The translations under genes were made by a program, and so were the position numbers. Positions 26,788-35,301 of a DNA stretch of 64,000 nucleotides are shown piece after piece (position 1 is the first letter of the stretch; each line of letters opens with the position of its first letter). The notes beneath the pieces were generated by a model. That model saw only the letters and a program-made list of their open reading frames with translations, searched no databases and was not told where the DNA came from. Origin of the DNA: Gluconacetobacter tumulicola. GTDB lineage: Bacteria > Pseudomonadota > Alphaproteobacteria > Acetobacterales > Acetobacteraceae. The stretch covers positions 1 through 64,000 of the forward strand of contig NZ_JABEQL010000018.1 of NCBI RefSeq assembly GCF_014174215.1, read 5' to 3'.

Positions 26788-27210
26788 ATGCCGCCTGTCG
26801 TTCTACCCCCTGCCGTTCTGACATACGACCAAGCAGCGGCATACCTCGCCATATCACCCGGCAGACTCCGCAATCTAAAATGGTTGGGGCTGGCCCCCAG
26901 GCACATGACATACGGGACCCGAGATGTCCGGTTTCGGGTCGCGGACCTGGACGCATGGCTTGCCATAAAAGCCGGGGTAGTCTCCCCGCCACCGCCAGCC
27001 CGAAAGCGACCACCCCGACCCAGACAACGACCGGCTGACAATCCCTATGTCACCAAAATGGAGACACAGGATGATTTCGGGCCACCATGGCAGCCGAACC
27101 GCATCCAATCGGCCGTGCTGGCCTGGGCTGGCCGCCATGCGGCTTGGCTGGTCGGAACTCGGCAACCGCCGAGCAGTATCATGGACTCGCAGACCTACCC
27201 CCACGGTTGA
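26788..27210 (+). CDS. helix-turn-helix (AlpA/Xis-like) protein
   Basis: The 140-residue product has an excisionase-type HTH at residues 10-60: LTYDQAAAYLAISPGRLRNL, a wing with TYGTRDVRFRVADLDAWL, then a Pro/Arg-rich linker and an unrelated C-terminus. Located at the attL end, opposite the integrase, it is a natural candidate for the excision factor or element regulator. A palindromic GTATATAC lies 11 bases before the ATG, and two TTGACGCATCA repeats are upstream. Confidence 0.7.
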   Translation: MPPVVLPPAVLTYDQAAAYLAISPGRLRNLKWLGLAPRHMTYGTRDVRFRVADLDAWLAIKAGVVSPPPPARKRPPRPRQRPADNPYVTKMETQDDFGPPWQPNRIQSAVLAWAGRHAAWLVGTRQPPSSIMDSQTYPHG

Positions 27211-27337
27211 CCACGATTACCACAGCCCCCGGCGCCTCCCTGCGCTCGACACATGGCGCTTCCGCCGCCGGGGTCTGCTTCGCTGCGCTCCGGCCTTCGG
27301 CTGGAAATCATGGACAACACTTCATGGGATGCAAGAG

Positions 27338-27991
27338 TTAAACGTTATCATTTTCCCGCAATATTTTATCCAGAAACGCCTTAGCCCCCTCCGAACCCCA
27401 AAATTTATATTCGCGTTCTGAAAAGACCAAACCGAAAGCATGAAATATCCCCGCAGTCACTTCTATGGTGTCCTCATAAAATTTGTTCAATTCGGACGGT
27501 GAGTGAGAAACCTCTATGGATTTCTTTATATCTCTATGGGCCAAACGAATATTTCTTATATTTTTTATATTTGAATAAATACTATATCCCGGCGATGACT
27601 GCTCGATATAGTAATAATATATATTCTTTATACGGAAAAAGCCGTCATCCACTATTCCTTTTTCTATATTCACGAAAATTGATAATTGATTTCTGAATTT
27701 CTTTTTATTAAGTGAATTGAAAATAAAAGATATCCGTAAATTTTCGTTGTAGCTATTATTATCATCCCACATTCGCATTAGAATAAGCCAAGTTTGATGG
27801 ACTAGAGAGCCCATAATGATATCCAATGTATTATTTGATAATCTGTCAGAAAATACGCTGTTCAATTCATCCATATGGGCCGACATATAGGAATATGTCT
27901 CCCATATATGTATTAATTTACCGACTTCATCCCTAAAATGCAGAAGGTAACCTTGAATTCGAGCAATCTCTGCGTTCATATCTTCGGTCAT
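27338..27991 (-). CDS. AbiU2-like HEPN protein
   Basis: The 217-residue protein is mostly helical and matches the AbiU2 HEPN pattern: IWETYSYMSAHMDELN at the N-terminus, HQTWLILMRMWDD in the middle, and the HEPN catalytic-type motif RNIRLAHRD (Arg146 to His152). AbiU2 domains occur in abortive-infection systems against phages, and HEPN proteins are commonly RNases. The gene is strongly A/T-rich compared with the rest of the element, a sign of separate acquisition. It has no visible toxin-neutralising partner. Phage defence cargo is the best guess. Confidence 0.7.
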   Translation of the reverse strand: MTEDMNAEIARIQGYLLHFRDEVGKLIHIWETYSYMSAHMDELNSVFSDRLSNNTLDIIMGSLVHQTWLILMRMWDDNNSYNENLRISFIFNSLNKKKFRNQLSIFVNIEKGIVDDGFFRIKNIYYYYIEQSSPGYSIYSNIKNIRNIRLAHRDIKKSIEVSHSPSELNKFYEDTIEVTAGIFHAFGLVFSEREYKFWGSEGAKAFLDKILRENDNV

Positions 27992-28096
27992 TCCATCACT
28001 CCTTCATCTATCTTGCATGTAAGAATATCAATCTCGCAAAATATATCTTAATATCTGTAGATTTCAGGTAGAGCCACCGGCTCGCAAATGAATGAC

Positions 28097-29236
28097 TTAG
28101 AATGAGTCTATGGCGTGGTTCGACACAACATGCCCCAAGTTCGCGTCACCTCGCTTATGTTCCGCAATCCAGGTTTGCCAGGACCCGCAGAACACACACA
28201 CTTCGCGATTGGGAGACTCCGCTACATAGGCATGCTGGCAGTTTTCTGCCCCCTCCTTCTCATAATGCCGCCAGTGCCCCATGACATTATGAAGACGACG
28301 AGGCCCATTCATCCGTGACGCTGACTGACGTATTAAATCCCGGATGACTTCTTCGCGATTCTTTATATGAATCGTTCTATAGGACATTAAAGGAACACTT
28401 CTGGTCCCTCCAGATTTACCACGACGATTTATATCGTTTATTTCAACGCCTTTGTGGTTATCTCTTGTGTGCAGCAGCCCCAACATTGATATCAGCAATG
28501 TCCATGAGCCGACGATTTCTTTTAATTCCGCCGAAATCATCCGCTCCATGAGATTTTTCCTGGCATCAACATTGCGCCATATGGAATTTCTCAGAATGGG
28601 ATTGAATACAATATGAACATGACTTATAAAATCATCACGTATCTTCCTACGAAATTCACCTTCTTTATCCGTCTCGGCTTTATTAACCCAATGTGAATAA
28701 GCCTCTCCGGCTATAACTTCACCGATACTTACGCTCTCACCCGTTGGCCACTTGAACACATCCGGAAGCATTAGCTCAATGATTTTTGTGGTATCTCGCA
28801 ACTGTGCCGTCAGTGGCGCCGCACTATCCCACAAGTAACTCACCAATGATGGGATAATCACCCCGTCATTAATTCCAATGAATCCCGCGATATATTGCGT
28901 GTCGCTCACTTGCTCAATTAAATAACCGATAGCATCGGGAGTATCATGGTATGGCTCCCGGCCATGAGCGATTACCTCATCGCGGGGACTCCATTCAATC
29001 CAGGTCAAGCGTGATGGCGCACGCGCAGTCCCTAACATTCCTGCCAAGATATCAGGGCGCTGCATGCTCATATCTACTGCTGCCTGCACAGCATTCGCGC
29101 TTACTGTATATCTGGCAGCCGACCTCATCCGACCTTGTATCTCGGCAGTCAATTTGTGCGGGCTCATGTCGAGTCCATTATGCACAAAAGCCCTGCCTGC
29201 CTGCATGATTTGGTCGAACAAGGTAAGTGTCGGCAT
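28097..29236 (-). CDS. hypothetical protein with a C-terminal Cys/His cluster
   Basis: A 379-residue protein without membrane segments. The C-terminus has His and Cys residues spaced as in a small zinc-binding module (HNVMGHWRHYEKEGAENCQH and CVFCGSWQTWIAEHKRGD), a pattern also seen in phage-borne unknown proteins. The first 300 residues show no domain I can name. GCAGG precedes the ATG. It sits between the AbiU2-like gene and the divergent serine recombinase, on intermediate-GC DNA, and is probably cargo. Confidence 0.6.
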   Translation of the reverse strand: MPTLTLFDQIMQAGRAFVHNGLDMSPHKLTAEIQGRMRSAARYTVSANAVQAAVDMSMQRPDILAGMLGTARAPSRLTWIEWSPRDEVIAHGREPYHDTPDAIGYLIEQVSDTQYIAGFIGINDGVIIPSLVSYLWDSAAPLTAQLRDTTKIIELMLPDVFKWPTGESVSIGEVIAGEAYSHWVNKAETDKEGEFRRKIRDDFISHVHIVFNPILRNSIWRNVDARKNLMERMISAELKEIVGSWTLLISMLGLLHTRDNHKGVEINDINRRGKSGGTRSVPLMSYRTIHIKNREEVIRDLIRQSASRMNGPRRLHNVMGHWRHYEKEGAENCQHAYVAESPNREVCVFCGSWQTWIAEHKRGDANLGHVVSNHAIDSF

Positions 29237-29422
29237 CCGAGACCTGCTTTCTTAATAATAGTCAACAGTATCTCTTCACAGGCAGTCAGTCCAGATTCCT
29301 ATTCTGACCTCGCGCTATACTATCCGCCAGAAATGGAAATTTCTGCCAAACGTCTGATGACCAGGTATTCCGCCAAGTCCAGCCCCGACAGAAATGACCG
29401 TCAAAAGTAGGGAGCCAAGACC

Positions 29423-30019
29423 ATGCAAAAACTAGGATACTGCCGCGTCTCAACCGCAGGTCAGGATTTCAAGGACCAGCTTGCTGTGATGAGTCGCCAT
29501 GGGGTGTCGCCTGATGACATCTTCCAGGAAAAGATATCTGGCACTGTCTCCGCCGATGACCGTCCCGAGTTCTCACGCATGATGTCCCGTCTGATGGATG
29601 GCGATGAACTGGTGGTCGCCAAGCTGGACCGTCTCGGCCGCTCGACCCTCGATATCCTCACAACGATTAACACGCTCAGGGAACGAGGGGTTACGATAAC
29701 CATCGACGGCACGGGAAGCATCCGCAATGACATGATGGGAACGTTGACCACAAATCTCCTGGCAGCGTTCGCAGAATTTGAGCGAGCCATGATTTACGAC
29801 AGGATGCAGACCGGCAGACAGCGTGCCATTGCCGCCGGGGTGGTCATGGGGCGCAGGCCAAAGTTATCGAAGGCAGCGAGAGAAGCGATAGCAAGGAGAT
29901 ACGGCGTGACGGACACCGGCCCGGCGCTGGCACGGGAATACGGAGTCAGTATCAGGACCATCGAACGTCTGGCTCAGGCCAGCAAAGCGGCAACCCAGGC
30001 CCAGGCCATGGCCGCCTGA
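29423..30019 (+). CDS. serine recombinase (resolvase/invertase)
   Basis: A 198-residue small serine recombinase: LGYCRVSTAGQDFKDQ with the nucleophile in RVST, VVAKLDRLGRSTLDILTTI, NLLAAFAEFERAMIYDRM, and a C-terminal HTH region (GRRPKLSKAAREAI, TGPALAREYGVSIRTIERL). It differs clearly from the resolvase at 6285. In mobilizable elements such enzymes resolve dimers or invert a segment. No obvious crossover repeats flank a nearby gene, so resolution is more likely. It converges on the next gene with one base between stops. Confidence 0.9.
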   Translation: MQKLGYCRVSTAGQDFKDQLAVMSRHGVSPDDIFQEKISGTVSADDRPEFSRMMSRLMDGDELVVAKLDRLGRSTLDILTTINTLRERGVTITIDGTGSIRNDMMGTLTTNLLAAFAEFERAMIYDRMQTGRQRAIAAGVVMGRRPKLSKAAREAIARRYGVTDTGPALAREYGVSIRTIERLAQASKAATQAQAMAA

Positions 30020-30020
30020 C

Positions 30021-30434
30021 TCACCTTCCCAGGGCTGGCCTACGGGCCGGCTGCCTTGGGGATGCCTCACGCTTGAACCTATTTGCCATCATATCCTGAT
30101 ATTTTCCAATGGCGCCGGCAAGATGGCGTGAGCCAGGGTCAGACTTCAACCGCTCCTGAAACACAGGGTCTTCCCACAGCTTGCGGAAATTATGGCCTGC
30201 GTTGGCCCACCAGCATCGGAAATCCGCTGACTCATGATGGACCCGGACAACTCTGCCATCATCGGAAAATTCCAGGACGTAGGCTCGATGAATCTGATTC
30301 TCACCGCCGCCGTTCCCACGAATCACCTTGGTTTTGACTTCGAGCCAACCCCCGCGATACATCTCCGCATCATAGAACATATCGACGTAATCACCGCGCG
30401 TTTCGTATCGAACACCGTTAACAATCGTGGACAT
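30021..30434 (-). CDS. hypothetical protein
   Basis: The 137-residue product starts MSTIVNGVRYETRGDYVDMF and ends with basic QPARRPALGR. It is soluble and has a YEVKTKVIRG-like strand region and a helical end, but I do not recognise it. The start at 30434 has GGGAGAG upstream; the longer start at 30500 would run into the terminator region. It follows the relaxase terminator, so it has its own promoter, probably at the TACTATAT sequence near 30460. Confidence 0.6.
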   Translation of the reverse strand: MSTIVNGVRYETRGDYVDMFYDAEMYRGGWLEVKTKVIRGNGGGENQIHRAYVLEFSDDGRVVRVHHESADFRCWWANAGHNFRKLWEDPVFQERLKSDPGSRHLAGAIGKYQDMMANRFKREASPRQPARRPALGR

Positions 30435-30485
30435 GACATCTCTCCCTTCATTTATATAGTAACAGACTTCATGGAATCGTACAAG

Positions 30486-30513
30486 TAAAAACCCCACCAA
30501 ATCAATGGTGAGG
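30486..30513 (-). terminator. intrinsic terminator after the relaxase gene
   Basis: On the minus strand CCTCACCA pairs with TGGTGGGG (one G-T pair) around a 6-base loop and is followed by TTTTT. It lies 27 bases after the relaxase stop codon. Confidence 0.8.
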
Positions 30514-30539
30514 CTTCACTATTTCTGATTCATGGAGAC

Positions 30540-32942
30540 TCAGAACTTTGGTGTGTATGTCGAGGACTTTGGCTTTTTCGGACGACCACCAGGATTGCCA
30601 TCATCTCCATCTAGATAATCAGGAACATCTCCTGGCATCTCGTAATGTGCATCCATGACATCGTTGATTGATGGCCCGGATTGACCATGGCGATACTCTG
30701 CCGCTGTAGCTGCCTCAGCATCCGCAACAACCTTTCCACGCCGTTCCCTGTCATCGTTGATATCCCTGATAATCTGACGCAGGAATCCAGTATCGCGATA
30801 CGGAGAATCGTCGTCAGCCCCCAGCACTGCATGGATTGCCGCGTTCAGATTATCAGCCAACTTGCCATGATATTTCGAATCCGGCAGGTCGCGCATGATG
30901 TCAACAATGGCATCTGGCTTCGCGAGGGAATCATAAAGCATGATATTCTCCCTCAGCTTTTTAACCTGGGGGCTGCTCTCGTATGCCTCGTGCGCAGCCT
31001 CGGCGCGCCTGACGACAGCTTCGGCAACAGGACGGGTGCAATCCTGTTGCGCCCTGGCCTGCCTGACAACAAGCTGTGCCAACTGGTTCCGCTGGTATTC
31101 CTCTGCCAGCTTCTGCCGCTCCAAAGGCCCCAGGCGTTCCCAGGGCTGGGGCTTCGCGCACAAGCCGAACTTGGCGAACACATGCTTGACGAACCACACG
31201 GCAAACGCAGCGATATTTTGGCCGACCTCCGCCTGTTTTTGCTCCTGTTCGGACATGGTAGCTTTACGCAAACCCCACCATGAACCTTTTAGTTTTTCGA
31301 TTTTTTCCTTGATTTCTGTTTCCTGTTCCAACATCTCAAGCAACCGGTCTTCACCACCCTGGGCCACCCTGGCTACCATTGCGGCACGGTCGCCCTTATG
31401 AGCCATAATCGCCTGTTGTTCGGAGGTGGGTGGATTCAGACCGGCCAATTCCGTGCGAGCCTTAGCCGCCAGGAGTCCAAAATCCTCAGCGTATGAGCCA
31501 TCATAGTTATCTTTCCACGCGCGACCATTGCACAGCGGGTCAAACCGGATATGGTATTCCCCACCATCGGCGTCCGCAGGGAGGTGTTTTGTTGGCAACT
31601 CGTATATACAATCGTTGTTGTTGACTGCCTGAACAAACGAGAATCCCGCACGCGGTGCATCAGGGATAGCATCACGTTGATACGTGCGCACTCCCTCGTA
31701 TTCGTCATAACTGTGAGTATTCATGGCATTTCTCCTGTTCTTGACTCCGGATTTCGAAGTCATCCACAGGATTCTAGCGTGTGGGTTCGCAGCAGATGAT
31801 TCGTCCATCATCTTTTGCATCAACTGAATACTGGCATTCACCGCATCCGCCGCCTGCCTTTCCAGTTTCTCCTTTACTTCGTTCGCCTGGACTATCTCTT
31901 TACTCAGCCCCCTGACAAACCCCGTATCCGAAACCCGCACCCGGCCCAAGTCGGCCCGCACCGGAGCGACACCGCAACCAGGACGACCGGCAGGCTGGCC
32001 AGATGGAGTTTCCTTTGATGGCGATTCTTTTGGTGCCGCTGAATCAGGCTTTTCGCTGACGCCATCATCATTCTTGCGATTTCTTGATGATGCTTTTGGC
32101 TCTGGTGGTGCGATGATGACGCCTGACATTGCGTCGGTTAGCTGATTTTTACGAAGGCCCAGGAGCCTGCCAACACTTCCCAGAAAATGGTCATCTGAAT
32201 CTTTCAGAACCACGACGCCAGCCTTATCTCCCTGCTCCATTCGCCATCCGCGAGCATGGACAGATTCGGTCAGCCGAGCCCAGGAACCCCCGGCGTCACG
32301 CCACATATCGCGCACATCTTGGCGCACCTGTGCCAAGTCAATCCCGAGCCTGTCAGCCTTGGCCTTTTGTTTTGACGTAAACGCAGATTGAGGTTTTGAA
32401 TCTTCTGCCTCTATAAATGCCTTCATGGACTCACGCACGGAATCGTCCCGCGTATGCTCCATAACGTATTCGTTGTGATGACCATTTAAGATTCGCAATC
32501 CATGCCTTGCCTCAAACTCCCTGGCAACAAGTTCATTGCGTGCATACGAGTTATCAAGATTAATCCGCCGGCCTGTATCCGGGTCGATTAAACGAATCAG
32601 ATAATGCCTGTGATAGTTATGTGCTTCGCCATCATGACGTTCCTTGCCATGCTCGACTGCCAGCGCCAGGGCATCCGGGTTGTATCCAAACTCCCTGGCA
32701 TGCGCGGCCATTGCCAACCGAAATTGTTCGTCTGCAATCGGCTCCTTGGACGACAAGATAACTTGCAGCAAGCACCCCCTGCGTCCGTATCTGTCAGCAT
32801 CCGCCAGGGCATCGAAGCATGCCTCCTGACTCCCCCGCATCAGGTCAATGGAATCGTTTTCTTCCTCCTTTTCCAGGAGATGACGGAGCAACTTGCGGAC
32901 ACTGGCACGGGTGCTTCGGCAAGTCGTCGTTTTGATAATCAT
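30540..32942 (-). CDS. relaxase (MobA/VirD2-like, MOBP-type)
   Basis: An 800-residue relaxase. The N-terminal nuclease domain starts MIIKTTTCRSTRASVRKLLR. It has LQVILSSKEPIADEQ and a His-rich metal site around HNYHRHYLIRLIDPDTGR (His108, His111, His113), followed by NSYARNELVAREFEARHGL. The long C-terminal part is helical and charged. It should nick at oriT and pilot the element's DNA into a helper's secretion channel. There is no Tyr before Tyr52, so the catalytic Tyr is not at the usual extreme N-terminus. It is preceded by the MobC-like gene with a 3-base gap. Confidence 0.8.
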   Translation of the reverse strand: MIIKTTTCRSTRASVRKLLRHLLEKEEENDSIDLMRGSQEACFDALADADRYGRRGCLLQVILSSKEPIADEQFRLAMAAHAREFGYNPDALALAVEHGKERHDGEAHNYHRHYLIRLIDPDTGRRINLDNSYARNELVAREFEARHGLRILNGHHNEYVMEHTRDDSVRESMKAFIEAEDSKPQSAFTSKQKAKADRLGIDLAQVRQDVRDMWRDAGGSWARLTESVHARGWRMEQGDKAGVVVLKDSDDHFLGSVGRLLGLRKNQLTDAMSGVIIAPPEPKASSRNRKNDDGVSEKPDSAAPKESPSKETPSGQPAGRPGCGVAPVRADLGRVRVSDTGFVRGLSKEIVQANEVKEKLERQAADAVNASIQLMQKMMDESSAANPHARILWMTSKSGVKNRRNAMNTHSYDEYEGVRTYQRDAIPDAPRAGFSFVQAVNNNDCIYELPTKHLPADADGGEYHIRFDPLCNGRAWKDNYDGSYAEDFGLLAAKARTELAGLNPPTSEQQAIMAHKGDRAAMVARVAQGGEDRLLEMLEQETEIKEKIEKLKGSWWGLRKATMSEQEQKQAEVGQNIAAFAVWFVKHVFAKFGLCAKPQPWERLGPLERQKLAEEYQRNQLAQLVVRQARAQQDCTRPVAEAVVRRAEAAHEAYESSPQVKKLRENIMLYDSLAKPDAIVDIMRDLPDSKYHGKLADNLNAAIHAVLGADDDSPYRDTGFLRQIIRDINDDRERRGKVVADAEAATAAEYRHGQSGPSINDVMDAHYEMPGDVPDYLDGDDGNPGGRPKKPKSSTYTPKF

Positions 32943-32945
32943 AAG

Positions 32946-33266
32946 TCACCCGACCCGTGCCAAAGCCCGATTCAGGACCTTGCTGATGCTTCCTATATCA
33001 GCCGTCACCGTGGCGATTCCGTCAGCGTCGCCACCTTGGTTTACCCGCTTTGCAATCTGGTTCAGATTGTTGCCGATAGCCCGGAGTTCGGCACGAATGC
33101 CGACCAAATCATCATGAAGATGTGGCCCGCCAGCACGCACATCCAGAGCAGCTTGCCGAAGGAATGATGCCACCTTGCGACTACCCGCAGCCTGCTTAAT
33201 CCGCGTCATTTCGCTGGGATTTAATCGCAAATGTGTGACAACAGTTCGTCTTTCCCCCTTCTTCAT
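32946..33266 (-). CDS. MobC-like relaxosome protein
   Basis: The 106-residue protein has a ribbon-helix-helix start (RRTVVTHLRLNPSEMTRIKQAA) and the MobC pattern LRAIGNNLNQIAKRVNQGGD, seen in plasmid mobilisation accessory proteins that open oriT for the relaxase. The ATG at 33266 has AGGAGGG upstream. The upstream intergenic DNA carries a -10-like TACAAT (33300-33295, minus) and hairpins that may be oriT. Directly followed by the relaxase gene. Confidence 0.85.
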   Translation of the reverse strand: MKKGERRTVVTHLRLNPSEMTRIKQAAGSRKVASFLRQAALDVRAGGPHLHDDLVGIRAELRAIGNNLNQIAKRVNQGGDADGIATVTADIGSISKVLNRALARVG

Positions 33267-33294
33267 TTGGCACCCTCCTGATGGTTCAGAAGGC

Positions 33295-33300
33295 ATTGTA
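33295..33300 (-). promoter_or_regulatory. -10 box of the mobC-relaxase operon
   Basis: On the minus strand TACAAT lies 29 bases before the mobC start, inside TATTACAATGCC. The same YAAT-type -10 recurs before other minus-strand genes of the element (34700, 35276, 38849, 41268). No good -35 is visible. Confidence 0.45.
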
Positions 33301-33379
33301 ATACATAAAGAGGAAGACAACATTTTTAGACATGCAAGTCATCGCCTGCGTAGCTCATTTCGTCTGCGACTCCATGACC

Positions 33380-33490
33380 TCCCCAGGCTACTTGCAAGGG
33401 GCTGCGCCCCGTTGACCCCCTCAAAAACGCAAAAGAGTAACGCACTTGTATCGCTAACCTCAAAAGGGTGTCATATGGTTATGACATCCC
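33380..33490. other. candidate oriT region
   Basis: Upstream of mobC lie GGGGC-TGC-GCCCC (33398-33410), preceded by CTACTTGCAA, and a second inverted repeat TGTCATA-TGGT-TATGACA (33469-33486). Short inverted repeats beside an A/T-rich stretch just upstream of a relaxosome gene are the usual oriT setting. The nic site cannot be named. No gene is seen from 33267 to 33813. Confidence 0.45.
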
Positions 33491-33780
33491 TAAATCACCC
33501 CATCCAGACGACTCAGATAGCTATCTATTTCGTGCCTCCTGGATGTCCACCGACTGGCCCCCGTTGCTCGGCCCCCAGGGGCCTCCGCCATAGACCAGTC
33601 GCCTACCCACGACGCTTTGCGGCAGCGGCAGCGCCGGGGGCTCGCCGCTAAATGCGCGGGTATCTCTCGCTATATTCGATTCCATGAAATCATCGTCTGG
33701 CTCACGCCACTTGCGACTCCTAGGCGGCTCGCGCCATGGGACATCAACGCCTGATGAATGGTTCCTGGATGTAGAAGGCA

Positions 33781-33802
33781 GGATGACGGATGACCGTCAT
33801 CC
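33781..33802 (-). terminator. hairpin after the 34647 gene
   Basis: GGATGACGG and CCGTCATCC form a perfect 9-bp stem with a 4-base loop, 12 bases past the stop of the minus-strand gene at 33814. There is no T-run, so it may be a weak terminator or a 3' stabiliser. Confidence 0.45.
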
Positions 33803-33813
33803 CACACCGACCG

Positions 33814-34647
33814 TCAGTCGCCGTCCCTGGACGCGAAGGACCACGCGGCATCCTCACCGGCCATCCTCACCGAATACCAGCCGTGGTTTTCCGCACGCGG
33901 CGCTCGGGTGGTCGCATGCTCGCCCTTGGAATGCCTGACCACTGGATGCTTCGCCAGAACACGTATCACGCCGCCATGCTCAGTTTCCCGCAGGCCCAGC
34001 ATAGGCTCCGCAGATGACACGACATGGCTCCCCAGGTCGAAATCACCGGCTGGAATCTCCTTGAGATACCATTTTTCATCCAGCTTTTCGCGGTCCAGAC
34101 TCCTGCACCGTTCAGGGACCACCAGAACGTCACCCTGGCGCACTGAGTCCACCAGCAGGCGAGGCGTTACACCCCACATACGGCACTGGACAGCCTGGAC
34201 AACACCGGCAGGGGATAACCCACGACGCACCGCACCATGGATGACCGCAGGCCATACAGGATGGCGGAATGCCGTTCCATTTTCATTGAATCCGCAGAGC
34301 ACGTAGCTTTTGCGGACGTTCAGGTATCCGTCATATTTCTTACGCCGTGCGTGGCGTAGCTGGACAATGCCGACCGCCTGTTCGGGGTCCCAGGCATACA
34401 GGTCCAGGTTCAGGGATTGCCCGCGACCACCCTTCGACTTGCTGTCGAATGATGCGTAAGCGCCGGGAAGGCAGGGTGCCAGGAACTGCATAATGGCGAA
34501 CGTGCCCTTGCCGTTCAGTTCCCCATAGTGACCCCTGGTGTCATCGACCGTCAGCGCCGAGGCACGGACATGGGATGGCAGGGAGAACGCCTCTTCAGTA
34601 GCCCGTGTTTCAACAACTTCGGGCTTCGCGATTGCGATGGTGTTCAT
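33814..34647 (-). CDS. hypothetical protein of the mobilizable element
   Basis: A 277-residue soluble protein beginning MNTIAIAKPEVVETRATEEA, with basic and aromatic strands (LNLDLYAWDPEQAVGIVQLR, KYDGYLNVRKSYVLCGFNENG) and a C-terminal WYSVRMAGEDAAWSFASRD. I do not recognise a family. The start is supported by GGAG eight bases upstream and by a TACAAT -10 at 34705-34700. The longer start at 34734 is upstream of that promoter and can be dismissed. It lies between the mobilisation and TraY modules. Confidence 0.65.
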   Translation of the reverse strand: MNTIAIAKPEVVETRATEEAFSLPSHVRASALTVDDTRGHYGELNGKGTFAIMQFLAPCLPGAYASFDSKSKGGRGQSLNLDLYAWDPEQAVGIVQLRHARRKKYDGYLNVRKSYVLCGFNENGTAFRHPVWPAVIHGAVRRGLSPAGVVQAVQCRMWGVTPRLLVDSVRQGDVLVVPERCRSLDREKLDEKWYLKEIPAGDFDLGSHVVSSAEPMLGLRETEHGGVIRVLAKHPVVRHSKGEHATTRAPRAENHGWYSVRMAGEDAAWSFASRDGD

Positions 34648-34699
34648 GATATTTCTCCAAATGCAGAGACCAGAACCATTTCTGAATCTCATGACAGTT

Positions 34700-34705
34700 A
34701 TTGTA
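34700..34705 (-). promoter_or_regulatory. -10 box before the 34647 gene
   Basis: Minus-strand TACAAT in the context CGTTACAATAA. A near-identical CGTTACAATAA lies at 34804-34809 without a gene in front of it, and CGTTATAATAA at 35276-35281. Confidence 0.5.
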
Positions 34706-34839
34706 ACGCATGTATTGAATACCTCGCCTTTCAACGAAAAATGCCCTCAAATACCAATGAAATCAGGGGTTTTTCGTGTCAGTGACAGACACATAGACCA
34801 CTTATTGTAACGTGTCAATAACCGTTTTCATCTGTAGTC

Positions 34840-34876
34840 GTATATACACGACACCCTGTCCATCTGTTGTATATAC
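34840..34876. repeat. two GTATATAC palindromes 29 bases apart
   Basis: GTATATAC lies at 34840-34847 and 34869-34876, in the gene-free stretch 34735-35032. The same octamer is found before the HTH gene (26770-26777) and upstream of the rep 3' end (41352-41359). It may be an operator of the element. Confidence 0.35.
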
Positions 34877-34946
34877 GCGGTCTCGAATACTTTCTTGCAA
34901 AATGCGAGAAATATTTATTGGCAGTTTTCCGCCAATTTTCGCGCAT

Positions 34947-34971
34947 AGAAAACCCCGCACTAGGCGGGGTT
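34947..34971 (-). terminator. intrinsic terminator of the 62-residue gene
   Basis: AACCCCGC and GCGGGGTT form an 8-bp stem with a 5-base loop, followed on the minus strand by TTTTC. It lies about 60 bases past the stop at 35033. Confidence 0.8.
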
Positions 34972-35032
34972 CGGGGGCATCGGAGTACCATGAGCCATCC
35001 AATGGATGACCTATATATGCGTCATTCACATA

Positions 35033-35221
35033 TCAGGGATTCGCTTCCTGTATGCGACGTTGGATATCTTCCACCCTGGCCAGGGTCCGGCGAATGCTGC
35101 GCAGCATGGAATCCAGGTTCTCCCCGGTGCATTCGGCCAGCTTCTGGCGCTCCCGATATCGCTTCTGGATTTCGGCGCGAGATAGCGGCCCCTTGCCTGG
35201 ATTGATGAGCTTGCGTGACAT
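35033..35221 (-). CDS. 62-residue charged helical protein
   Basis: The peptide MSRKLINPGKGPLSRAEIQK continues with RYRERQKLAECTG and a predicted coiled-coil end (RRTLARVEDIQRRIQEA). It is well supported by AGGAGGT eight bases before the ATG, its own TATAAT promoter (35281-35276) and a terminator behind it. It is probably a small DNA-binding or regulatory protein, but no family is recognised. Confidence 0.7.
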   Translation of the reverse strand: MSRKLINPGKGPLSRAEIQKRYRERQKLAECTGENLDSMLRSIRRTLARVEDIQRRIQEANP

Positions 35222-35275
35222 TCGAACCTCCTGTTTGTCTATCTAGTGACTCCGCACATGGCATCACCAGAGCTT

Positions 35276-35281
35276 ATTATA
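35276..35281 (-). promoter_or_regulatory. -10 box before the 62-residue gene
   Basis: Minus-strand TATAAT in CGTTATAATAAGC, 55 bases before the ATG; it lies in the gap between this gene and the traY stop codon. Confidence 0.5.
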
Positions 35282-35301
35282 ACGCGTTACCTGACAACCA
35301 T

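Noticed and set aside
29423-30019. Shufflon-type inversion system acting on the prepilin C-terminus
   Set aside because: The recombinase is a serine type, not the tyrosine Rci, and no inverted repeats or alternative C-terminal segments are found around 39056.
33684-33938. Plus-strand 84-codon frame at the end of the oriT region
   Set aside because: It overlaps the 3' end of the minus-strand gene at 33814 and a hairpin, and has an Arg/His/Pro mirror composition.
34802-35029. Minus-strand frame of 75 codons
   Set aside because: It runs through the terminator at 34947-34971 and has no ribosome binding site; composition is not protein-like.
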